From Lachnospiraceae bacterium (GTDB lineage Bacteria; Bacillota; Clostridia; Lachnospirales; Lachnospiraceae), in the NCBI GenBank assembly GCA_900771955.1, contig CAAGPW010000100.1, forward strand, positions 1 through 13,585: a DNA stretch of 13,585 bases, given 5' to 3'. The translations under genes were made by a program, and so were the position numbers. Shown here in pieces: positions 1 to 5,974 of this stretch. The notes beneath the pieces were generated by a model, which was not told the origin of the DNA, ran no database searches, and was given only the letters and a program-made list of their open reading frames with translations. The stretch's first letter is position 1. Every line of letters begins with the position of its first letter.

Positions 1-302
1 CAGATGGCGTGGAAGTTGTTTTATTCACAGAGAATGGAAAAGGTGGGAGAGGATTTCTTACGAACTCTTTAGTGACGGATTTTCAAAATGAATATCCAAC
101 GATTCGGATTAAGCCGAATCCTGATTGTCACGACAGGTTAATTATACTTGATTATGGGGAAAAGACAGAACTGGTTTATCATTGTGGAGCATCCAGTAAG
201 GATGCAGGGAAGAAACTTTGTGCCATCAATCAGATTACAGAGACAGCAATCATTCATCCGGTAATAGACAGATTACTTTCATTGCCAGATAAGCAGGTAT
301 AA
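1..302 (+). CDS. ORF6N-type phage/ICE protein, C-terminal part (5' end outside window)
   Basis: The frame is open to the left edge (codons start at position 3, Asp-Gly-Val-Glu...), so the GTG at position 9 is probably an internal Val codon and this is the last ~99 residues of a longer protein ending at TAA 300-302. The visible part contains HDRLIILD about 25 residues before GASSKDAG. I associate that pair with the C-terminal half of ORF6N-domain proteins from Firmicute phages and integrative elements; it also looks like a degenerate phospholipase-D-type HxK...D...G(A/S)S core. The DNA-binding ORF6N domain itself would lie upstream, unseen. It reads in the same direction as the recombinase and ends about 50 bp before it, as expected inside a mobile element. 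Function beyond this family resemblance cannot be stated. A free-standing short protein from GTG 9 is possible but no ribosome binding site can be judged. Confidence 0.6.
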   Translation, partial: DGVEVVLFTENGKGGRGFLTNSLVTDFQNEYPTIRIKPNPDCHDRLIILDYGEKTELVYHCGASSKDAGKKLCAINQITETAIIHPVIDRLLSLPDKQV

Positions 303-350
303 TTAGTAGCCATGCTTTGACTGCGAAAATGACGTTAAGAGGTGATAAGA

Positions 351-2036
351 ATGTCTAAAGAAAAGATAAAAGTGTATCTTTACACCCGTGTTTCTACAAC
401 CATGCAGATAGACGGATATTCTCTAGATGCACAGAAAACAAAAATGAAAGCCTTTTGTGATTATAATGAGTATGAAATTGCCGGTGAGTATGAGGATGCA
501 GGAAAATCCGGTAAGTCAATAGAGGGAAGAATTGCCTTTAATCAAATGATGGACGATATAAAATCAGGAAAAGATGAAGTATCTTATGTCCTTGTATTCA
601 AGCTTTCCAGATTTGGAAGAAATGCGGCAGATGTACTTGCAACATTACAAGTAATGCAGGATTTTGGTGTGAATCTGATTTGTGTGGAGGACGGAATAGA
701 TTCATCCAAAGATGCCGGGAAGCTTATGATATCTGTTCTGTCAGCAGTGGCAGAGATTGAACGTGAGAACATCCGTGTTCAGACAATGGAAGGCAGGATG
801 CAGAAAGCCAGGGAAGGTAAATGGAATGGTGGTTTTGCACCGTATGGATATTCTCTCATTGATGGAAAATTGGAAGTAAATGAAGAAGAGGCAGTGGCTA
901 TCAGAATGATATTTGACCAATATGTAAATACAGATTTGGGTGCAAATGGAATTGCAAAGTATCTTGAAAATCATGGAATCCATAAGATAGCCAGACAGAA
1001 TGGTAAAAATCCGTTATTTGATGCTGCTCTTATCAGAAGGATTATACAGAATCCGGTTTATAGTGGCAAAATCTCTTATGGAAGAAGACGGACAGAAAAG
1101 GTTCATGGTACAAGAAATGAGTATAGGCAGGTTAAGAAAGATGATTATCTGTTAGTAGATGGTCTGCACGAAGCTCTTGTATCAGAAGAAGTATGGGAGC
1201 AGGCGCAGGTCAAGGTGGCAGCACAGGCTAAAAAGTATGAAAAGGTCAATCGTGACAAGGGAGAAAGGATTCATCTTTTATCAGGAATTTTGAAATGTCC
1301 TGTCTGCGGTGCTGGAATGTATGGCAACAAGTCCATTAAGAAACGCAAGGATGGAAGTAACTATAAGGATTTTTATTATTATGGCTGCAAACACAGAAAT
1401 ATGACCAGAGGTCATAAGTGTGATTACAAAAAACAGGTGCATGAAGAAATGCTGGATGCTTCTGTTGCAGAGGTGATTAGTAAACTGGTTAGTAATCCTA
1501 AATTTTCGGATTTAATCCGCAACAAAATAAATATGGAAGTAGACACAAGTGCATTAGATCAGGAAATAGCAAATTACGAAAAACAATTAAGACAGCTATA
1601 CCATAATAAAGATACAATCTTATCAGATATTGATTCTCTGGATTATGAGGATAAGCATTATCAGCGAAGGAAAACAGATTTAGAGAACCGTTTGTACACG
1701 ACTTATGATAAAATAGATGAAGCAGAGGAGTTGCTTATATCTGCAAAAACTAAGAAACGCGCTCTGCTAGCAGACAAGATTACCGGAGACAATATCTACA
1801 AGGCGCTCATTTTCTTTGATAAGCTGTATGTCCAAATGAGCGAAGCTGAGAAACGAGAGTTTCTGTCACAGTTAGTGGATAATGTGCAGATTTACGAAGA
1901 ACGCAAAGAAAACGGACAATGGCTGAAATCTATAGAATTTAAGTTGCCGATTATAGAAAAAGAGTTTACACTAAGTTTGGACAACGATACACAAAATGAA
2001 ACGGTGGATTCCGTGCATGTTCAAATTAAGAATTAG
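351..2036 (+). CDS. Large serine recombinase (site-specific integrase/excisionase)
   Basis: A 561-residue large serine recombinase that would integrate and excise a mobile element by double-strand cleavage at short att sites. The resolvase-type catalytic domain covers residues ~7-150, with the nucleophile Ser15 in YTRVSTTMQ and the conserved LSRFGRN at 85-91. A recombinase domain follows (~160-290, including GFAPYGY and NPVYSGKISYGRR). A zinc ribbon has Cys316, Cys319, Cys346 and Cys357. A charged, probably coiled-coil stretch spans ~400-470, before the C-terminal tail. Length and order match the TndX/Tn4451-like Clostridial family. I chose ATG 351 because AAGAGG at 337-342 sits 8 bp before it; the in-frame GTG at 342 would overlap that site. 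All key residues are present, so it is probably active. The gene is more A/T-rich than the transporter genes to the right. Its att sites are not identifiable from this window alone. Confidence 0.95.
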   Translation: MSKEKIKVYLYTRVSTTMQIDGYSLDAQKTKMKAFCDYNEYEIAGEYEDAGKSGKSIEGRIAFNQMMDDIKSGKDEVSYVLVFKLSRFGRNAADVLATLQVMQDFGVNLICVEDGIDSSKDAGKLMISVLSAVAEIERENIRVQTMEGRMQKAREGKWNGGFAPYGYSLIDGKLEVNEEEAVAIRMIFDQYVNTDLGANGIAKYLENHGIHKIARQNGKNPLFDAALIRRIIQNPVYSGKISYGRRRTEKVHGTRNEYRQVKKDDYLLVDGLHEALVSEEVWEQAQVKVAAQAKKYEKVNRDKGERIHLLSGILKCPVCGAGMYGNKSIKKRKDGSNYKDFYYYGCKHRNMTRGHKCDYKKQVHEEMLDASVAEVISKLVSNPKFSDLIRNKINMEVDTSALDQEIANYEKQLRQLYHNKDTILSDIDSLDYEDKHYQRRKTDLENRLYTTYDKIDEAEELLISAKTKKRALLADKITGDNIYKALIFFDKLYVQMSEAEKREFLSQLVDNVQIYEERKENGQWLKSIEFKLPIIEKEFTLSLDNDTQNETVDSVHVQIKN

Positions 2037-2050
2037 CGAGGTAAGTTCTT

Positions 2051-3151
2051 ATGGATAAAGATCCATTTAAAGAATATATCAAAGAGTCCGAACCGGATAA
2101 GCGGGACAAAGGCTATGCTTGGCATACGGCCATTGGACTGCAGGCGGTTGACGGTCTCAAGACATCAGAATATTTGGTGCGGACGGCTGTTCGAAACATT
2201 GAGGGCGAGATAACTTTTGAAGAAGCGAATGAACTTCTTCAGTCCTACTATAAGGAAAATCCTGCCCGTGATGCTTCTGACCGCACTGAAGAGGCGGACA
2301 AGGTTTCCGCAAGGATCGCAGCGCTTCTCTCTGAACAGGCTTTCAGTTTTACGCCGAACGAGTATCTTTCCATCCATAGAAAGTTGTTCACCGGGATTTA
2401 TTCTCACGCAGGACGGATTCGGGATTACAACATAACGAAAAAGGAATGGGTGCTGGATGGTGCGACAGTGCTCTACGGCAGTGCCACGGAGCTCCGTGCG
2501 ACGCTGGATTATGATTTTTCTGAAGAGAAGAAGTTCTCTTATAAGAATCTGTCGATGGATGAGATCATACATCATCTTGCATTTTTCGTTTCCAGACTGT
2601 GGCAGATCCACGTCTTCGGTGAGGGCAACACCAGAACAACGGCGGTATTCTTTATCAAGTATCTGCGCACGCTGGGCTTTGATGTGACAAACGATATTTT
2701 TGCTGAGAATGCGTGGTATTTCCGTAATTCGTTGGTCAGGGCGAATTACAATGACCTGAAAAACGGCATTCATGAAACGACAGAATACCTTGAAACCTTC
2801 CTCCGCAATCTTCTACTGAATGAAGATCATCCGCTTCATAATCGGACATTGCATATCAGCGGTGCATTTGCAGAGCCTAAAAAAGTGAACATTGAAGGCG
2901 AAAAAGCGAACATTGAAAAAGAAAAAGTGAACATTGAAGAAATATTCACAGCAAAGACCGCTTCGCATATTCAGGAATTGAGAGAGAGACTTGGACAGAA
3001 GGCTGTGTTCGGCAGATCAGATGTTCAGAGCATACTCGGATTAGGAGCTACAAGAAGTTCCGCATTACTACGTGAAATGGCAGAGCATGGGATCATTGAG
3101 CAGGTCTTCGGGCACGGCAAAGGAAAGTATCGCTTCAGGCAGCAGGGTTGA
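2051..3151 (+). CDS. Fic-domain protein with C-terminal winged-helix (probable AMP-transferase)
   Basis: A 366-residue Fic protein. This family usually transfers AMP from ATP to a hydroxyl of a target protein, and many members act as toxins. The Fic core spans ~105-255 with the motif HVFGEGNTRTTA at 187-198: catalytic His187, acidic Glu191, Asn193 and Arg195 are kept, but the second Arg of the canonical HxFx(D/E)GNxRxxR is Ala198. An N-terminal helix region (~22-70, with NIEGEIT at 49-55) resembles the inhibitory segment of self-restrained Fic proteins, although the usual Ser/Thr four residues before the Glu is Val47. A linker at ~278-299 has three NIE-containing 7-residue repeats, followed by a helix-turn-helix (~318-364), perhaps for DNA binding or autoregulation. 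It starts 14 bp after the recombinase stop with GAGG at 2038-2041, suggesting shared transcription. No separate small antitoxin gene is evident nearby. The target is unknown. Confidence 0.9.
   Translation: MDKDPFKEYIKESEPDKRDKGYAWHTAIGLQAVDGLKTSEYLVRTAVRNIEGEITFEEANELLQSYYKENPARDASDRTEEADKVSARIAALLSEQAFSFTPNEYLSIHRKLFTGIYSHAGRIRDYNITKKEWVLDGATVLYGSATELRATLDYDFSEEKKFSYKNLSMDEIIHHLAFFVSRLWQIHVFGEGNTRTTAVFFIKYLRTLGFDVTNDIFAENAWYFRNSLVRANYNDLKNGIHETTEYLETFLRNLLLNEDHPLHNRTLHISGAFAEPKKVNIEGEKANIEKEKVNIEEIFTAKTASHIQELRERLGQKAVFGRSDVQSILGLGATRSSALLREMAEHGIIEQVFGHGKGKYRFRQQG
2880..2942 (+). repeat. Three tandem 21-bp units inside the fic gene
   Basis: Three consecutive 21-bp units begin at 2880, 2901 and 2922, each starting AAAAAG(T/C)GAACATTGAA and differing mainly in the last few bases. 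They stay in frame and encode a 7-residue repeat of the form K-(V/A)-N-I-E-x-x, linking the Fic core to the winged helix. Gain or loss of a unit would keep the frame, so the linker length could vary between strains. Confidence 0.9.
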
Positions 3152-3200
3152 GGCGATGGGATTTCAGACTTGTTCCCGTCAAACGAGGTCTTGAAGCGAT
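3129..3200. repeat. Direct and inverted repeats around the fic stop codon
   Basis: TTGAGGCGATGGG (3148-3160, containing the fic TGA) recurs as TTGAAGCGATGGG (3191-3203), 12 of 13 bases identical. ATCGCTTCA at 3129-3137 is the perfect reverse complement of TGAAGCGAT at 3192-3200 and pairs with the nearer copy through one G-U. The fic mRNA end could therefore form either of two hairpins. Neither is followed by a T-run, so this is not a standard terminator. Meaning unknown. Confidence 0.55.
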
Positions 3201-3221
3201 GGGCGATTTGTCCGGATTGCA

Positions 3222-3320
3222 TATAATAGGTAGGCTCTCACGAGATGATGAAATGCCTTGAAATACTGTAAATAGGGCTTGCGGAAGGGTGAAAACCATT
3301 CCCGTGAGCCTTATTTTTTT
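3222..3320 (+). other. Structured noncoding stretch: possible small RNA or terminator
   Basis: A TATAAT at 3222-3227 has no good -35. Directly downstream, 3233-3242 pairs with 3303-3310 (4+4 bp around a 2-nt bulge). Inside this, 3283-3302 forms a hairpin with a GAAA tetraloop and one mismatch that abuts the outer stem, and 3255-3278 can form a weak third stem. TTATTTTTTT follows at 3311-3320, as at an intrinsic terminator. It could be a small structured RNA of about 85 nt or an elaborate terminator for fic. The pairing is seen directly; expression is inference. Confidence 0.35.
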
Positions 3321-3348
3321 GTGGGCTGATAGAGACTTGCTTTCGTTA

Positions 3349-3387
3349 TTCGGCAGGGGTGTACGGATTTTGTACACCCCTGCCGAA
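3349..3387. repeat. Perfect 16-bp inverted repeat with 7-nt loop
   Basis: The arms 3349-3364 and 3372-3387 are exact reverse complements, separated by GGATTTT. No T-run follows on either side, so it is not an ordinary terminator. GGATTTTGT (3365-3373) and ACACCCC (3374-3380) both occur again at 3405-3413 and 3396-3402. It lies between the mobile-element genes and the TetR promoter, so a protein-binding site, recombination site or element edge are all possible. Confidence 0.75.
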
Positions 3388-3452
3388 GTGGACATACACC
3401 CCATGGATTTTGTTTGACTGTACAATCTTTATGTGAAATATTGTGCATCCCC

Positions 3453-3482
3453 TTGACAAAACCCGTCTTGCGGAATTACAAT
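3453..3482 (+). promoter_or_regulatory. Promoter of the TetR gene
   Basis: TTGACA (3453-3458) and TACAAT (3477-3482) are separated by 18 bp, a near-consensus sigma-A promoter. It lies about 45 bp before the TetR start codon, and its -10 runs into the adjacent palindrome. Confidence 0.75.
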
Positions 3483-3509
3483 AATACTGTTATTGATAAC
3501 GGCATTATT
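3480..3509. promoter_or_regulatory. 30-bp palindrome, probable TetR operator
   Basis: An imperfect 30-bp dyad centred between 3494 and 3495 has outer arms AATAAT/ATTATT and inner arms GTTAT/ATAAC around TG. It starts inside the -10 and covers the transcription start, a position that would block RNA polymerase. Location directly before the TetR gene suggests autoregulation (inference). Confidence 0.65.
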
Positions 3510-3527
3510 GAAGAAGGGATTTTCTAT

Positions 3528-4142
3528 ATGGCAGTAAAAGATCATTCGTTGGATGACAAAATCACGGAGGCTGCTTTGGGCGAATTTATGGAACATGGCT
3601 TTCTTACGGCGTCTCTGCATAAGATTGCGGATATTGCGGGGGTTACAACAGGGGCTCTGTACACCAGGTATAAAAATAAAGACGCACTTTTCTGTAGTCT
3701 TTTGGAAGGGGTTTTTACGGTGTTTCGGGATTCGGCGGAATCTGTTGCAGGGCAGTACCGGAGGGCGGAAGAAAGTGGGAACATTGATGATTTTCTGGCA
3801 GCGATGGAGCATGAGGCGCAGATTTATTTGGAAATCCTTTTCGGCCACTATGAGGAGTGCGTGCTGTTCTTCTGTAAGAGCGGCGGCAGTTCGGCAGAGG
3901 AATCTTTGAATGCAATGATAAAGCATAAAGCCAACACTACGGTGGAGTTCTTTGAAAAAACGGCAGTGAAGCCGGTAAACCGGGAAGCCGTGCGTCTCCT
4001 GATGGAGGCGAATTTCCATGCCTACCGCCAGCTTTTGGATGCTGGGTATGAAAAAGAAAAGGTGGCGGCCTGCATGGAAACTGTCCAGGTTTTTTTAGAT
4101 GCTGGCTGGAAAGAGTTATATGGAAAGCTCCATAGCAAATAA
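3528..4142 (+). CDS. TetR/AcrR-family transcriptional regulator
   Basis: A 204-residue protein with the typical TetR layout: an N-terminal DNA-binding domain (~8-55) with helix-turn-helix around 27-46 (TASLHKIADIAGVTTGALYTR, then YKNKDAL), and an all-helical ligand-binding and dimerisation domain to the end. Length is normal for the family. I chose ATG 3528, with AAGAAGGG at 3511-3518 nine bp upstream and a conserved start position relative to the HTH. An upstream in-frame start at 3414 would place the promoter and palindrome inside the coding region. It is followed by a terminator and then two ABC transporter genes on the same strand, so it probably represses that transporter and itself, with the transported compound or a related one as inducer. 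The ligand cannot be told from sequence. Confidence 0.92.
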   Translation: MAVKDHSLDDKITEAALGEFMEHGFLTASLHKIADIAGVTTGALYTRYKNKDALFCSLLEGVFTVFRDSAESVAGQYRRAEESGNIDDFLAAMEHEAQIYLEILFGHYEECVLFFCKSGGSSAEESLNAMIKHKANTTVEFFEKTAVKPVNREAVRLLMEANFHAYRQLLDAGYEKEKVAACMETVQVFLDAGWKELYGKLHSK

Positions 4143-4146
4143 ATCT

Positions 4147-4187
4147 GCGGGCTGGCCTTTCCACGGGTTTTAGCCCGCTATTTTTTG
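4147..4187 (+). terminator. Intrinsic terminator after the TetR gene
   Basis: GCGGGCT (4147-4153) pairs with AGCCCGC (4172-4178) and is followed by TATTTTTTG. It begins 4 bp after the TetR stop and separates the regulator transcript from the ABC genes. Confidence 0.85.
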
Positions 4188-4217
4188 AACTATAAGTTAG
4201 CAAAAACTAACTAAAAT
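4185..4217 (+). promoter_or_regulatory. Palindrome and weak promoter before the first ABC pair
   Basis: AGTTAG (4195-4200) and CTAACT (4207-4212) form a perfect 6-bp dyad around CAAAAA. A TTGAAC at 4185-4190 lies just upstream, and TAACTA (17-bp spacing) or TAAAAT (21-bp spacing) overlaps or follows the right arm, so the dyad would sit in the spacer of a weak promoter. It does not match the 30-bp palindrome before the TetR gene. The GTTAG/CTAAC halves recall iron-responsive DtxR/IdeR-type boxes, but the spacing differs from that consensus. Confidence 0.5.
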
Positions 4218-4231
4218 AAGGAGGAACTGAT

Positions 4232-5974
4232 ATGCAGAAACAAAATCCGCTGCTCCGCATATGGGGCTGGGGGAAAGACGAACATGGCAGCCTGATTTTT
4301 GCAATACTAAGTGCGTTTGTCGGGGTTGCACTGGGAACGCTGCCGTACTTTGCGGCGGCGCAGATTATCATCGGTATGCTGGCGGGAGAAAAGGCTCTGG
4401 CCTTTTACCTGCCGTGGTTCGGTCTGGGACTTGCAGGTTATGCCGCACAGACGCTTCTTTACAACATGGCATTATCCGTGTCCCATAAGGCGACTTTTTC
4501 CATTCTTAAGACTATCCGGCAGAAGATACTGGAGAAGCTGCCGAAGCTCCCTCTTGGGACGGTTATGAATATGTCCAGCGGGAAAATGAAGCAGATTATT
4601 GTGGACCAGGTGGACGGCATGGAGACCACGCTGGCGCATCTGTTCCCAGAAATGACCGCGAATGTTGCGGGACCGGTATTGATCCTGATCTATCTGTTTA
4701 TCCTGGACTGGCGCATGGCGCTTTTGTCCCTTGTTACCATACCTGTAGGTATGTCGTTCATGATGTCAGTCATGGGGAGCTACAGCAGGGATTATGAAGG
4801 GGCGGTAAAGGCCACACAGGAAATGAGCGGGACAGTTGTGGAATACATAAATGGCATTGAGGTCATTAAAGCGTTCAACCAGGGGAAATCGTCTTATGCA
4901 AAATTTACAGACAAGGTAACGGCGAATGCGGCTTACTATTATAACTGGATGAAGAAGTGCCAGTTCGGGATGTCCTTGTCCTACGCCATCGTACCAGCCA
5001 CACTGGTTACAGTGCTGCCCGTAGGCTGGCTGTTTTATAAGGCTGGCAGTCTTTCTGTGGAAACTTTTATTATGGTTATTATATTGTCCCTTGGAATTGC
5101 GGGACCGTTGATAGCGGCGATGGGGTTTGTGGATACCCTTGCGCAGGTTGGCACCACCGTGGCGGCGGTGGATGAGCTTCTTTCCGCCCAGGAGCAGCAG
5201 CATGGGGATAAAGAGGCCCGTATCAGAGGCACAGATATTGAACTGTCCCAGGTTTCCTTCGGCTATCACGAGGACAAGAATATCCTGCGTGGCGTAAACC
5301 TTTCCATCACTGCGGGGAGCATGACGGCGCTGGTGGGTCCTTCCGGTTCCGGAAAATCCACGATTGCAAAACTCATTGCCGGTTTTTGGGACATGAAGGA
5401 TGGCATGGTGTCGATTGGCGGCGTGGATGAAAAGCAGATACCGTTAAAGCAGCTTTATGACAAAGTGGCGTTTGTTTCCCAGGACAATTACCTATTTGAC
5501 GAGAGTGTGCGCGAGAATATCCGTATGGGAAGGTTATCCGCTACGGACAGGGAAGTGGAAGCAGCTGCCAAAGCCGCAGGGTGCGACGCCTTTATCCGGT
5601 CGCTGGAAAAAGGGTATGAAACGAATGTAGGCGGAGGCGGCGCACACCTTTCCGGAGGGGAGCGGCAGAGGATCGCCATCGCAAGGGCAATGCTTAAAGA
5701 TGCCCCTATCGTTATACTGGACGAGGCGACCGCCTATATCGACCCGGAAAACGAGGCGGTTATCCAGAAAGCGATTGCAAAGCTGGTACAGGGTAAAACG
5801 GTAATTGTGATTGCCCACAGGCTTTCCACAATAAAAGATGCGGACAAAATTGTGGTTGTGAAGGACGGGCAGATTGAAGCTGTCGGAAAACATGAAGATT
5901 TAAGAAAAACCTGCCCGCTGTATGAATCCATGTGGCAGGCGCATATCGGTGCAAAGGACGGTGACGTGGCATGA
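4232..5974 (+). CDS. Half-size ABC transporter (membrane + ATPase), first of pair, YbtP/IrtA-like
   Basis: A 580-residue type IV ABC half-transporter with about six membrane helices in residues ~20-310 and a C-terminal ATPase. The ATP site is complete: Walker A GPSGSGKST 369-377, Q-loop Gln417, signature LSGGE 473-477, Walker B VILDEAT 494-500 with catalytic Glu498, and switch His529. The LIAGFWD after Walker A and DEATAYIDPENE resemble the siderophore-linked YbtPQ/IrtAB group and related Clostridial pairs, so metal or siderophore import or drug export are both possible; direction cannot be settled from sequence. AAGGAGG at 4218-4224, 7 bp before ATG, is a strong ribosome binding site. Its TGA overlaps the next start by 4 bp (ATGA), so the two are translationally coupled and probably form a heterodimer, likely under the upstream TetR. 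Confidence 0.92.
   Translation: MQKQNPLLRIWGWGKDEHGSLIFAILSAFVGVALGTLPYFAAAQIIIGMLAGEKALAFYLPWFGLGLAGYAAQTLLYNMALSVSHKATFSILKTIRQKILEKLPKLPLGTVMNMSSGKMKQIIVDQVDGMETTLAHLFPEMTANVAGPVLILIYLFILDWRMALLSLVTIPVGMSFMMSVMGSYSRDYEGAVKATQEMSGTVVEYINGIEVIKAFNQGKSSYAKFTDKVTANAAYYYNWMKKCQFGMSLSYAIVPATLVTVLPVGWLFYKAGSLSVETFIMVIILSLGIAGPLIAAMGFVDTLAQVGTTVAAVDELLSAQEQQHGDKEARIRGTDIELSQVSFGYHEDKNILRGVNLSITAGSMTALVGPSGSGKSTIAKLIAGFWDMKDGMVSIGGVDEKQIPLKQLYDKVAFVSQDNYLFDESVRENIRMGRLSATDREVEAAAKAAGCDAFIRSLEKGYETNVGGGGAHLSGGERQRIAIARAMLKDAPIVILDEATAYIDPENEAVIQKAIAKLVQGKTVIVIAHRLSTIKDADKIVVVKDGQIEAVGKHEDLRKTCPLYESMWQAHIGAKDGDVA

Noticed and set aside
342..350. GTG 342 as start of the serine recombinase
   Set aside because: It overlaps the AAGAGG ribosome binding site; ATG 351 has the proper 8-bp spacing.
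2165..2773. Minus-strand frame (202 codons) opposite fic
   Set aside because: Overlaps the Fic catalytic core on the other strand and shows no domain or start signal.
3414..3527. Upstream extension of the TetR gene
   Set aside because: It would include the promoter and 30-bp palindrome in the coding region; ATG 3528 has a ribosome binding site and fits the family start.
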